A stretch of 60,673 bases of DNA from Cellvibrionaceae bacterium (GTDB taxonomy: Bacteria; Pseudomonadota; Gammaproteobacteria; Pseudomonadales; Cellvibrionaceae): NCBI GenBank assembly GCA_025800365.1, contig JAOXRT010000057.1, positions 1 through 60,673 on the forward strand. The letters are read 5' to 3'. Both the position numbers and the translations under genes were made by a program. This document shows, one piece after another, positions 25,206 through 34,342 of this stretch. Under the pieces are notes generated by a model. It was not told the origin of the DNA. It worked only from the letters and a program-made list of their open reading frames with translations, and did not search any database. The stretch's first letter is position 1, and every line of letters starts with the position of its first letter.

Positions 25206-26828
25206 CTAACGCACATACTGCCCTACCAAGCTATTCAGCTGATTTACGCTATTCATCAATTGAACTGTGGCCTCAGATGCGGATTTCACTTGTTGAGAGG
25301 AGTTTCTCGCACTACCAGAAACTTCCACAACACTACGATTGATCTCTTCGGCCACTGAGCTTTGCTCTTCAGCCGCGGTAGCGATCTGGGTATTCATGTC
25401 ACTTACCAGGGCAATTTCCGATTTTATCGTGCGCATTACTTCATTGGATTCTTGTGCTAGCTGAGATGTTTTACGAGTTTGTTCAACGCCAAGCTTCATT
25501 GCAGAAACTGCTTTTTCCGAGCCCGCTTGAGCTGCCTCAATAATGCTCTTAATCTCGGTGGTGGAATCCTGCGTTTTTTGCGCAAGGGTTCGTACCTCAT
25601 CGGCCACAACAGCAAAACCTCGCCCTTGATCTCCAGCTCTCGCTGCTTCAATGGCAGCGTTTAAGGCGAGTAGATTGGTTTGCTCTGCGATACCTACAAT
25701 CACATCTAATACTGAGCCTACGCCGGCCACCAAAGACTCCAGCTCTTCTAATGCCTCAGCTGTTTTTTCCACGTCCGTTTCAAGTGCACGCATTGAGGTA
25801 ATGGTTTTGTCCATTGTTTGCCTGCCAATCTCGGTGTTGTCATTTACCGTACTGGCTGATTCTGCGGCCGAAGAAGCATTTCTGGATACCTCTTGAATCG
25901 AGGCCGACATTTCATTAGTAGCTGTCGCAGAATGCTCAACATTTTTTTGAATCGATTCTGAGTCGCGCTGGATTTCACCAGATATCATGGATACCGAGTC
26001 GGAAACTTCCGTTAGATTCTTGGCCGAACCCTCCATAGCTTCCAGCATTGAAACTAGAGAATGGCGCATCTCCTCTAATCCACCACCGATTTTTCCAAGC
26101 TCATCTTTCGAAGAAACTTGAACAGGCTGAGAAAAATCTTTGCCCTTGATCAGATCTAAAGATTCAATCAACGCTTTCGTTGGCTTTACGATATTTCGAT
26201 TCATAATCGCTGTACCAATCAGCAGTACGATCACCTGGCCTAGAAGAATTGATGGTAGGGCCCAACGCTCCACAGCAGCGGAACTCGCAATATTGCTTTG
26301 AGTTTGTTGGCTTACATCTAGAGATACTGATTTTGCCGTTTCTGCCAAGAGCTTAGACGGAGCCCTATCAATACCACGAACGTAGCTATCTGCCGCATTT
26401 GGGTCTAGATCACCAATAAAGATATCGTAAGCTTCTTCATACTTAGCCATCATGGTTTGGTAATCCGTCATAAAGCTTTTCAAATTACCGCTTACAGTCG
26501 CGCTTTCAGACCGACCTATAATGGACTTGGTATCGGCCATAATTGACTGCTTACGCTCTTGGAAGCGCCCCCAGTACTTTTCTAGGTCGGCAGGCTTATG
26601 CCCGCGTAAAAGAACATTCTTCCACTCTTGCACCTGGGTTTTAAACTCGCTGTTGAGCAAAAGAATATCGCGCTCTATCGCCACCTCTTTGTCGAGAAGT
26701 AAACGAAACCTGTTTAGCTGCTTGTTTTCAAGGTGTACAGCCACACCCGCAATAATGGAAACAGCAATAGCACCTAGAGCCAAAACGCTCAAAAGCTTGT
26801 TTCTCACCGATCCGCTGATAATATTCAT
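25206..26828 (-). CDS. Methyl-accepting chemotaxis protein
   Basis: 540-residue inner-membrane chemoreceptor. TM1 is about 12-29 and TM2 about 193-212; the periplasmic sensor between them is four-helix-bundle-like (family 4HB_MCP or similar). A HAMP linker begins [15 protein letters not shown], and the signalling hairpin tip [36 protein letters not shown] is intact. No C-terminal CheR-binding pentapeptide is seen. It is monocistronic, with its own terminator. The ligand cannot be predicted. Confidence 0.93.
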   Translation of the reverse strand: MNIISGSVRNKLLSVLALGAIAVSIIAGVAVHLENKQLNRFRLLLDKEVAIERDILLLNSEFKTQVQEWKNVLLRGHKPADLEKYWGRFQERKQSIMADTKSIIGRSESATVSGNLKSFMTDYQTMMAKYEEAYDIFIGDLDPNAADSYVRGIDRAPSKLLAETAKSVSLDVSQQTQSNIASSAAVERWALPSILLGQVIVLLIGTAIMNRNIVKPTKALIESLDLIKGKDFSQPVQVSSKDELGKIGGGLEEMRHSLVSMLEAMEGSAKNLTEVSDSVSMISGEIQRDSESIQKNVEHSATATNEMSASIQEVSRNASSAAESASTVNDNTEIGRQTMDKTITSMRALETDVEKTAEALEELESLVAGVGSVLDVIVGIAEQTNLLALNAAIEAARAGDQGRGFAVVADEVRTLAQKTQDSTTEIKSIIEAAQAGSEKAVSAMKLGVEQTRKTSQLAQESNEVMRTIKSEIALVSDMNTQIATAAEEQSSVAEEINRSVVEVSGSARNSSQQVKSASEATVQLMNSVNQLNSLVGQYVR

Positions 26829-27058
26829 TAGTTAACTCTAATAAAAACATTGGTAGACTATTCAACATAGTTATCGGCATCATTCCTTAAAGATTAGGTT
26901 TTTTGATTGTTTTTTAATCTGGGCAGGGCGAAATTCAAACCAAAGCCTAAGTCCACTCACTGTTAGCTTATAACTTTCACACGCAGACTTAGAAAGAGCT
27001 TTATAAGGGGGAGCAGGGCCCAAGCATCTGATGGCTCGAGCCTCTAGAAAAGGAATTG

Positions 27059-28225
27059 CTACAGTTTGTTCGACTTCTTAAGCCAGCCAAGCAGTAGCAT
27101 TGCAAAACCAGGTAATAGCAAAAACATCGATACCCAATTGCTATTCTCCCAGCCAATACTGGCAAATAGCCACCCTGCAGAAAACGCACCTATAGTGTTA
27201 AGCACCGCCACCGCGGATTCGTTCAGGCCCTGCAGTTTGTGGGCATCGCCAGGCAGGGAAGCTACCAAAGAGCTGCCACCAACGTACAGCATATTCCAAC
27301 CCAGCCCAATACCTATTAGCGCCACTAAAATACCATTGTAACTTTCAAAGCTAATGGCAATGAGCATCGAAGCTAGCATCACCATATAGCCCGCCAAGAT
27401 CACGCGCCCCACCCCAATTAAGGCAATTATCCGCCCCATAAATAGTGATGGGATAAACATCGCGAGCACATGACTTTGAATAACCAGCATGATGCTAGCG
27501 AACTCTATGCCCATCGCATTCATTTTTAGCGAAGACTGCATCATTAACAAAGCCATCAACATATAGCCAAAACCAGAGGCGTAAATGGCCAGTATCAACT
27601 CAGTTTTATAGCTTTGTTTGGAAGAAGAATCCTTAGCCGTAACTTTTTCAGCGGCTTCCTTATTTTGCGTATTAGCAGGAACGCTACTTAAGACAACTGC
27701 CAACAATACCGCCAAAGCAATAAACATCAAATAGCTGGCACTGAAGGCATAATCAGGAATAAGTAAACGGCTATGAGTCGTTAAAATGGGAGCGACAAAA
27801 GCAGCGACTACCCCGCCTAAAGTCACCAGCGATACAGCTTTTGCGGTTTGTTCAGAACTCAAGCCATCGGTAGCGGCAAATCGAAAATAGGCAAAGGCGC
27901 TGAAGGCCATTCCAAACAAGGCATGTGCAATACAGTTTATTATGAAGGAATGACTGTAAATGGAATAAGCCCCTAAACTGCCACCCAGAGCAAAGCTAAA
28001 GCAAGCCAAATAGAAAACGGGCTTACGACCAAAGCGCTTCATAGCCATTGAAAGTAGGTAAGAACAGAAAATCACAGAGGCAAACTGCAGTCCATAAGGC
28101 AAAGTCGACCACTGGGGTTGTGGTGCCAGCGCTTTACCAACCAAGGGAGCAACGGAAACAGTAATGACAGCTCCACTTAAGGCTAAGGCTTGAGCTATCG
28201 AATACAACAAGGTGGTGTTACGCAT
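27059..28225 (-). CDS. Major facilitator superfamily transporter
   Basis: Inner-membrane secondary transporter with 12 predicted helices, 388 residues from ATG 28225 (MRNTTLLYSIAQALALSG). The frame extends 23 codons upstream, but that part adds a spurious hydrophobic leader. Family features include the SMAMKRFGRKPVFY loop (motif A) between helices 2 and 3 and a central hydrophilic loop rich in Lys/Glu/Ser. It most resembles YnfM/drug-efflux-like or uncharacterised MFS groups. It has no regulator next to it; the divergent neighbour is a thioesterase gene. The substrate is unknown. Confidence 0.88.
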   Translation of the reverse strand: MRNTTLLYSIAQALALSGAVITVSVAPLVGKALAPQPQWSTLPYGLQFASVIFCSYLLSMAMKRFGRKPVFYLACFSFALGGSLGAYSIYSHSFIINCIAHALFGMAFSAFAYFRFAATDGLSSEQTAKAVSLVTLGGVVAAFVAPILTTHSRLLIPDYAFSASYLMFIALAVLLAVVLSSVPANTQNKEAAEKVTAKDSSSKQSYKTELILAIYASGFGYMLMALLMMQSSLKMNAMGIEFASIMLVIQSHVLAMFIPSLFMGRIIALIGVGRVILAGYMVMLASMLIAISFESYNGILVALIGIGLGWNMLYVGGSSLVASLPGDAHKLQGLNESAVAVLNTIGAFSAGWLFASIGWENSNWVSMFLLLPGFAMLLLGWLKKSNKL

Positions 28226-28431
28226 ATTAAGACTAACCTTAATAGATATAGTGAAGCCGCATAATAAACAAGAATTCAACAAGTACAATAACATTCAGTA
28301 TTGGGTCAATAATGCCAAGTCCGTGCCCCGTCGTTAGTATTGCTAGACAGCGATAGACTCTGCTTTTTATTATTGATTTAAACTTCATGAGCCAAGTAAG
28401 CTCATTAGAATTTTTCGCAATGGAGGAAGAT

Positions 28432-28860
28432 ATGAAACCGGAAGAAATATTCCCATTTATGAGAGAAAAAATTGGCGACCCGAAGCTGGAAATTCCTCCC
28501 AGGAGCTTTCAGGATATGGAAGCAAAATTTACTGCCTATCAGGAAGGCAAGTTACTTGAAATTGAAGTCCCTCTCTACGAAAAATATGGCAATCCCTTTG
28601 GATTAGTATTGGGTGGTTACTTACCCACTTTTTTTGACCTTGCGATGGGTCCCCTGTCTTTTCTCGCCTGCCAAAAAGCAACCACAAGCCTAGATTTAAA
28701 TACGGCCTTTATTGCTCCTTTATCCTGCAATAGTGGATTTGTAAGGGTTCAGGCCGAAGTCATCAACATTAGCCGCTCCTATATAATGATGGAAGGCCGA
28801 GCTTTTGATTCTACGGGTAGATTAGTAGCCGCTGCCACTTCGAGACTGCATATATTTTAA
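28432..28860 (+). CDS. PaaI-like hotdog thioesterase
   Basis: Predicted acyl-CoA thioesterase of the hotdog fold. From ATG 28432, preceded by GGAGGA at ideal spacing, it has 142 residues; in-frame ATGs at 28387 and 28420 are possible but lack a site. The family helix is GNPFGLVLGGYLPTFFDLAMG, where the usual HGG is LGG and the Asp is retained; the strand SLDLNTAFIAPL matches the expected T.D....F..P. Because the usual catalytic-region His is missing, activity is uncertain. It is divergent from the MFS gene and followed by a clear terminator. Confidence 0.82.
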   Translation: MKPEEIFPFMREKIGDPKLEIPPRSFQDMEAKFTAYQEGKLLEIEVPLYEKYGNPFGLVLGGYLPTFFDLAMGPLSFLACQKATTSLDLNTAFIAPLSCNSGFVRVQAEVINISRSYIMMEGRAFDSTGRLVAAATSRLHIF

Positions 28861-29176
28861 CCATAGCTGCGGTTTATTAGCGAACAACATTCCAGACCCT
28901 GCCAGCGAGCATTTACCAGATTTGAGGAAATGCTCGTCTTTTAATCACTAAAGCCAAGCCTCTGCAACTTGCTCAATTCAGCTCAAATTCAGCCTATCCT
29001 CATTAGTCCAAATTGACGCCTTAGGCCGCTTGAATCTTGGCCTCAGTTATTGATAATAGCCGGCCGACTAAAAAATAGTGGTCACGGTTAGAAACTGTAC
29101 GCATTGCTCAATTAATAGCCGGAACAAACCTTAAGTACGACTTTTAGAACACTGGCTTACGGCACGCGTTAGATAC
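28861..29176. other. 316-bp gap before motor operon
   Basis: It holds the thioesterase terminator (28906-28942) and then about 230 bp without an open frame, which should include the promoter of the DUF3348-DUF2894 operon. No clear operator repeat was seen. Confidence 0.45.
28906..28942 (+). terminator. Terminator after thioesterase gene
   Basis: CGAGCATTT and AAATGCTCG form perfect 9-bp arms, followed by TCTTTTA on the plus strand. Confidence 0.75.
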
Positions 29177-29995
29177 ATGGCTCAAATCTCTATAGAAGGC
29201 TCTCGTTTAGTTCGTTTTTTGAACGATCTAGATGTATCCAATGCCGACCTTTTCGACAAGGCATTTGCCGAGCGTATTAGCCAGCTTATTGGCTTGCACA
29301 AATCCTTAGCACTTTCTGGCTTACCCTTGAAACTGGCTAGGCTGCGCTTTGAACCGCGTTCTGTAAGCGCAGATAAAGTACAACAGGAGTTTTTACGGGT
29401 TAATCAGGAGCTTATTGAAACATTGATTGAATGTTTCACCCCCGGCAATGGCAGTGCTCGGGTCCGCTTTCCTGGCTATCGTGAGGATGCTACTGAAGAG
29501 CAGCTCAATAACTTTGATCTCTACGTGCAGTTTTACAGTGCAAGACAAAGACAGATAGAGCTAAAGGTTCAGCATCTTTTGTCCTATGTACGCGATGCCG
29601 CCGCTGGTCACTCACAAAGACTGGCACAACTGGTTATGCTCGAAAGCTCCTTTGGAGAAGCCATCGTCGGTTACGACAGACAATGTTTGGCCGCCGTGCC
29701 TAGGCTGTTAGAAGCTTACTTTGAGCAACTACGCCAAGAGCATCAAGACATGCTTACCGAACAATCTGGTGAATCCACATCGGAAGAAACTCCAAGTTGG
29801 ATAAATCAATTTTCTGACGACATGCGCGAGTTACTGTTTGCCGAGCTAGAACTACGCTTAATGCCTGTTATGGGACTGATAGAAGCCTTTGACGAAGACA
29901 GCCTTGAGCCTGATAAAAACAGCCCTGAGCTTAGTAAAAGCAGCCATTCGAAAAAACAACCCGCCGAAGCCATAACCGAAAAGGCCAAAGCCTAA
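29177..29995 (+). CDS. DUF3348-family protein of the tailed-motor operon
   Basis: 272 residues, soluble, mostly helical, no signal peptide or membrane segment. The N-terminus (SRLVRFLNDLDVSNADLFDKAFAERISQLIGL) and the DLYVQFYSARQRQIELKVQHLLSYVRDAAAGHS core match my memory of the DUF3348 family, always found with the genes that follow here. The C-terminal 40 residues are charged and low-complexity (Ser/Lys/Glu/Pro). Function unknown; a cytoplasmic partner or regulator of the MotA/MotB-like pair is inferred from the conserved gene order. First gene of a four-gene operon. Confidence 0.82.
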   Translation: MAQISIEGSRLVRFLNDLDVSNADLFDKAFAERISQLIGLHKSLALSGLPLKLARLRFEPRSVSADKVQQEFLRVNQELIETLIECFTPGNGSARVRFPGYREDATEEQLNNFDLYVQFYSARQRQIELKVQHLLSYVRDAAAGHSQRLAQLVMLESSFGEAIVGYDRQCLAAVPRLLEAYFEQLRQEHQDMLTEQSGESTSEETPSWINQFSDDMRELLFAELELRLMPVMGLIEAFDEDSLEPDKNSPELSKSSHSKKQPAEAITEKAKA

Positions 29996-30094
29996 AGAAT
30001 AAATATCCGCTTTCCCTACACATAAAGATTTAAGGGTTTTCATAGCAAAACACTGGTAAAGGGAAGCGAAAAAGGAAACAAGTAAGAAGACCTT

Positions 30095-32839
30095 ATGAAC
30101 AGACTATTATTCGCCCTCGCCTTCGCTCTAGGTTCTGCCGCCGTCATTTGGATGGCGCTGATATTTGCCGGCGGTGACGCACTGGCTTTTACCGTCACGG
30201 CTGTTATTGGCGGTGTTTTTGTATTGGGCGCCATTGAGTTATTAGGCTTTCGTAAGGCCACCGCCTCCTTAGCTAATGCTTTGAATGAGCTAGACGATAA
30301 AAAAGAGGCCCCAGAATCACTAGAGCCATGGATTAATAAATTAGCCCCGGTGTTACGAAATGCCACCCAAGCCCGTATTGAAGGCGAGCGTGTCGCACTA
30401 CCTGCACCAGTTCTAACACCATATTTGGTTGGCCTACTGGTTATGCTGGGTTTATTGGGTACCTTTATTGGTATGGTAGAAACTTTGCAAGGTGCCGTCA
30501 CAGCTCTAGAGAACAATAGCGAATTGCAAGCCATTCGAGCCGGCCTTGCCGCTCCTATTCAAGGTTTGGGTTTAGCCTTTGGCACATCGGTAGCCGGTGT
30601 TGCTGCCTCAGCCATGTTGGGCTTGATGTCGACTCTTAGCCGACGTGCTCGAATTTTCGAAACTCAACGCCTCGATCAAAAAATCAATAGCAGTCTGCGA
30701 ACTTTTTCACTGAATCATAGCCGCCAACAAACGTATCGCGCTTTACAGCTTCAGGCCGATACTCTACCAGCCGTCGCCGAACGCTTAGACAGCCTGGCGC
30801 ACACCTTGGAAAATATGGGTGAGAAGCTGGGCCAGAACCTGGCTAACAATCAAAATGAACTCAACCAATCATTAACTTCACTGTTTGGCAACCTTGCAAC
30901 AACCGTCGAGAAAACCTTGAGTGATAGTGTTGCAGAAACCAGCCGCTTAAGTGTTGAGAATAGCCGCCTTGTTGGCGAGAGCATTAAACCTGTGCTGCAA
31001 GAAACCCTTGGCGATATTCAATCCGAGTTACAGCGCTGTAATGACAAGAGCTTGCAACAACTTGCGGATAATGCCGAGTCAACCCAGCAACAATTGCTAG
31101 AGCAAACCCAGCAATGCCTACAAGAGCTAAACGGCAAAACTGAAACCGTACAAAAACAAATCACTGAGCTGAGTACTGCAACGCTTGAGCAACTTAAGGA
31201 TACGGCCCAAGATAACCAGCAAGCACTTATTAGCAACGCTCAAGAGACTTTGCAAAAAATCGACAGTAACAGCGATGCTACCCATAAGTTACTGCAAGAA
31301 AGCACAGAGAAAACTTTATCGCAGTTGCGTGACAGCAGCTTGGCAACCGAGCAGAAACTCGAAGCAAGCAGCGCCGCCACCCATAAGCTGCTACAAGAAG
31401 CTACTCAGCAAACGTTATCACAGTTGCGCGAAAGCAGCATAGCAACCGGACAGAAACTCGAAGAAAGCGGCAGCGCCACGCAGCAACGCATCACTGAGCT
31501 AGCAGGCTCCCAGTTGCAAGCATTAAGCGCGCACTTTAGTAATAGCGCCCAAGATGTTGCGCAAGCTTGGCAACAAGGCCTAGAGGCTCATCGAGAAGCG
31601 AATCAGAGCTTACTGGCCCAAGGGAAAGATAATTTGAATGCTTATAGCACAGAGTTTGAGCGACTTTCTAAAGACCTGATGACAAAAGTTGAAGCTAACA
31701 GTAATCACTGGCTGCAGCAGCAACAAGAAGCCGAACAGCTACGTGTTAATAGTTGGCAGGCTGCCTTAGAAACTAAGCAACAACAATCTGCCAAAGAGCT
31801 GCAACAGAACGCTGCAGAATTCAATCAGCAGTTGCAGGAGCAAAGCCAACATCAACAGCATGCTATTGAGCAGCTATTAACTCGCTTTGAAAATGTATCC
31901 AATGAATTAAATACTCAATGGCGAGAAAATGGCGAGCAACACAAGGCTCAGCAACAAGAGCTCGCCCATACCTTGCAGCAGAGCGCTCAAGATATGAATA
32001 GCCATTGGCTGCAAAACGCAAAGCAGATGCTAGAACAGATTAACGGCCTGATGGCCTCTTCTGAGCAGTTATTACAGCAGCGTATGGACAGCGAAACCGA
32101 ATGGTTAACGGCCCAGCAGCAACGCATGAGCGAAGTCAGCAATGTACTAGGCGAACAACTAGAGCAATTGCGCCTGCAAGAGCAAAGCCGTGGTGAAGCC
32201 GCCGTAGCTCAGCTAGGCGAGCTTGAAGCTACTGTGGCCAATCACCTAGCTGGCCTTGGGCAATCCCTTGAAGCGCCAATGACGCGCTTGATAGAAACCG
32301 CATCTGAAGCACCACGAGCGGCGGCAGAAGTGATAGAGCACTTGCGAGCAGAGATATCTAAGAACATCGAGCGTGACAACGGCCTCTTAAGCGAGCGTCG
32401 CGATGTATTGGTAGAACTTAACAGCTTATCGGAATCCATCCAACAAACGGCGGCAGGCCAACAGCAAGCCATCGAGAGCTTGGTTAGCGAGTCCACCGAT
32501 AAACTTGACACCATAGGCGAGCAGTTTACCCAGCAAGTCGCCGATGAGTCGGAAAAGCTCAACGATATGGTAGCCCTCTTCGCTGGCAGCAGTGCTGAAT
32601 TGGCAAGCCTTGGTGAAGCCTTTAGCCTCGCAGTTGAAATGTTCCGCGATTCGAATACAGCGATGACCGAGAACCTAGCCCGCATCGAAAGCTCACTCAG
32701 CGAGGCCGGCAACCGCAGCGATGAGCAACTAGGATATTACGTCGCCCAGGCGCGTGAAATCATCGATCAAAGTATTGTTTCCCAGCAGCAAATGTTAGAC
32801 GGTCTACGTCAGCTGCGTGAAGAAAAAGCCGTTAACTAA
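30095..32839 (+). CDS. MotA/TolQ-like motor subunit with giant coiled-coil tail (DUF802 type)
   Basis: 914 residues. Helices lie near 4-22, 30-52, 104-126 and 150-178; the last two carry the proton-channel signatures LLGTFIGMVETL and PIQGLGLAFGTSVAGVAAS of the MotA/TolQ/ExbB fold. From about residue 205 to 890 it is an almost uninterrupted Gln/Glu/Ala/Leu-rich cytoplasmic coiled coil, including two adjacent 33-residue repeats (from about residue 396) and a conserved end GYYVAQAREIIDQS. The 3' gene encodes the MotB-like partner. The design parallels Zorya ZorA, a tailed MotA relative. It is ion-driven by inference; what the tail touches is unknown. Confidence 0.88.
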   Translation: MNRLLFALAFALGSAAVIWMALIFAGGDALAFTVTAVIGGVFVLGAIELLGFRKATASLANALNELDDKKEAPESLEPWINKLAPVLRNATQARIEGERVALPAPVLTPYLVGLLVMLGLLGTFIGMVETLQGAVTALENNSELQAIRAGLAAPIQGLGLAFGTSVAGVAASAMLGLMSTLSRRARIFETQRLDQKINSSLRTFSLNHSRQQTYRALQLQADTLPAVAERLDSLAHTLENMGEKLGQNLANNQNELNQSLTSLFGNLATTVEKTLSDSVAETSRLSVENSRLVGESIKPVLQETLGDIQSELQRCNDKSLQQLADNAESTQQQLLEQTQQCLQELNGKTETVQKQITELSTATLEQLKDTAQDNQQALISNAQETLQKIDSNSDATHKLLQESTEKTLSQLRDSSLATEQKLEASSAATHKLLQEATQQTLSQLRESSIATGQKLEESGSATQQRITELAGSQLQALSAHFSNSAQDVAQAWQQGLEAHREANQSLLAQGKDNLNAYSTEFERLSKDLMTKVEANSNHWLQQQQEAEQLRVNSWQAALETKQQQSAKELQQNAAEFNQQLQEQSQHQQHAIEQLLTRFENVSNELNTQWRENGEQHKAQQQELAHTLQQSAQDMNSHWLQNAKQMLEQINGLMASSEQLLQQRMDSETEWLTAQQQRMSEVSNVLGEQLEQLRLQEQSRGEAAVAQLGELEATVANHLAGLGQSLEAPMTRLIETASEAPRAAAEVIEHLRAEISKNIERDNGLLSERRDVLVELNSLSESIQQTAAGQQQAIESLVSESTDKLDTIGEQFTQQVADESEKLNDMVALFAGSSAELASLGEAFSLAVEMFRDSNTAMTENLARIESSLSEAGNRSDEQLGYYVAQAREIIDQSIVSQQQMLDGLRQLREEKAVN
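31281..31480 (+). repeat. Two 99-bp tandem in-frame repeats in tail of motor subunit
   Basis: Units begin at 31281 and 31380, each encoding 33 residues from THKLLQE through SQLR to QKLE. 33 residues equal three hendecads, a coiled-coil periodicity. A third, more decayed copy may follow at 31479. Confidence 0.7.
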
Positions 32840-32848
32840 GGTTGCGAC

Positions 32849-33529
32849 ATGGAAGAACTGGAAGACGCCAATAGCGAATCCTCACCGGTCTGGGCCATTT
32901 TCGGCGATCTAATGTCAGGCTTGGTAGGTGTATTTGTTTTAATTCTAGTATGGGTGCTTGGCTTTCAACTAGAGCTGGCCAAAACCCTGGAAGAAGAGGT
33001 CAAAAAACGCGAAGCTGAAGAGCAGCGCCGTCTTGCTTTAGAGCAAGCTTTGGCAGATCCACTGTCTAGTGGCCGAGTAACGTTACGCGATGGCCGCATT
33101 GGTATTCGTGGCAGCTTCTTATTTGCCACCAACTCAGATCAACTGCAGCCCGAAGGCGAAGCCTTATTGCAAACCTTAGTAGAGCCCCTGCATGTATACC
33201 TGACTGATCGTGATCAGCTATTGATGATCAGCGGTTTTACCGATAACCGCCCCATCCAAAGCGGCAATCTACACTATAAGGATAATTGGGAGCTGTCTGC
33301 TCAACGTGCATTAACGGTTACCCGCGCCTTGATCGACTCGGGCATGCCACAGGATCGCGTTTTTGCAGCTGCCTTTGGTGCACAGCAGCCCGTGGTTGAA
33401 AATAGCGATGATGAAAACCGCGCTAAAAACCGTCGTGTAGAAATGGCGCCGGTACCCAGAAACAAACCCCAAGCTGATGCCAGTCAAGCTAGTGCGATGA
33501 CAGTAGACAATTCAGGCAGTCGTTCATGA
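32849..33529 (+). CDS. MotB/OmpA-like motor subunit
   Basis: 226 residues. A single N-terminal membrane helix (about 22-43) begins with FGDLMSGLVGVFVLILVW; Asp20 sits where MotB, TolR and ZorB carry the proton-accepting Asp. A short coiled linker (45-68) leads to an OmpA C-terminal peptidoglycan-binding domain (about 78-200) with GFTDNRPI, NWELSAQRA and ENRAKNRRVEM, the diaminopimelate-contact residues. It is the natural stator partner of the tailed MotA-like protein 9 bp upstream and overlaps the next gene by ATGA. Inner membrane, facing the periplasm. Confidence 0.9.
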   Translation: MEELEDANSESSPVWAIFGDLMSGLVGVFVLILVWVLGFQLELAKTLEEEVKKREAEEQRRLALEQALADPLSSGRVTLRDGRIGIRGSFLFATNSDQLQPEGEALLQTLVEPLHVYLTDRDQLLMISGFTDNRPIQSGNLHYKDNWELSAQRALTVTRALIDSGMPQDRVFAAAFGAQQPVVENSDDENRAKNRRVEMAPVPRNKPQADASQASAMTVDNSGSRS

Positions 33530-34215
33530 GCAATGTCGCCGAAGCACTTGCGGAACTGCACAGTCGTGGTGGGCATCACTTCGATCCGGTTCGCTATGCC
33601 TATATCGACGCTCTGATTCAACGTGCTATTTTACTGCCCGATGAAGCCTCTAACTTTGTGCTCGCTAAGGCCAATAAAGCCTTAGAGCGCTATCAGAGAG
33701 ACTTCGAGGCCGCAGAGGCCAAACACCAAAAGATCGAACAAAAGATCAAACCAGAGATCGCAGCAGAAAATCAGCCCGCCATCAGCAAACTATCGGCGCT
33801 CACCCAAGAGCTACTGAATCGAGATATTGAGATAGGTGAGCAAAGCCAGGAAGAATCACTTACCGATTTTTTGCAGCAACAAGAAAAGGCAGTTCTTAAC
33901 ACTGTAGGCAAAAGCCCTAGGCGAAAGTCCGGTAGCCGCAAAGAGTTAAAATCCTTAGCGTCCTTTCGCAGCTCTTGGGAGAAAATGCGCGGTAGCCGTG
34001 TGGCTATGGAAGTTGGCAATGAAGCCCCGGAAAACCCAGGTCCACTTAACCAGCATATGCTGGTAATCACCACCTTAACTAAGATGCAGGAGCTATCGCC
34101 GGCTTATTTTAATCGCTTCGTATCATATATGGGCTCACTAATGTGGTTAGAAGAAGCGGCTCAAGAGGCTAAATCCAAAAGTAAAACAAAGGGCTCTAAG
34201 AAAGCAAAATCTTAA
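33526..34215 (+). CDS. DUF2894-family protein of the tailed-motor operon
   Basis: 229 residues, soluble and helical with a basic Lys/Ser-rich tail. Features of the DUF2894 family are the opening ALAELHSRGGHHFDPVRYAYIDALIQRA and the C-terminal PLNQHMLVITTLTKMQELSPAYFNRFVSYMGSLMWLE. A disordered acidic/Gln-rich middle (about 65-130) links them. Start ATG overlaps the stop of the OmpA-like gene, so the two are translationally coupled. No enzymatic motif is visible. It is probably the cytoplasmic effector or adaptor of the motor, by gene association only. Confidence 0.82.
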   Translation: MSNVAEALAELHSRGGHHFDPVRYAYIDALIQRAILLPDEASNFVLAKANKALERYQRDFEAAEAKHQKIEQKIKPEIAAENQPAISKLSALTQELLNRDIEIGEQSQEESLTDFLQQQEKAVLNTVGKSPRRKSGSRKELKSLASFRSSWEKMRGSRVAMEVGNEAPENPGPLNQHMLVITTLTKMQELSPAYFNRFVSYMGSLMWLEEAAQEAKSKSKTKGSKKAKS

Positions 34216-34342
34216 GGGGCAGACCGGATTTAATACAAATCTGCTGAGTTTTGACATCCAAAGGGCGTCTTAGGTAAGGTAAGCACCATCATTTAGCTCT
34301 GTTCAGGCTTCACGCCAAGCCTTGTAAATAGGTTTCCACTTT

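Noticed and set aside
29177-34215. Canonical Zorya defence system
   Set aside because: The motor pair resembles ZorAB, but no ZorC, ZorD helicase/nuclease or ZorE is present in the window, and the flanking genes are DUF3348/DUF2894-like.
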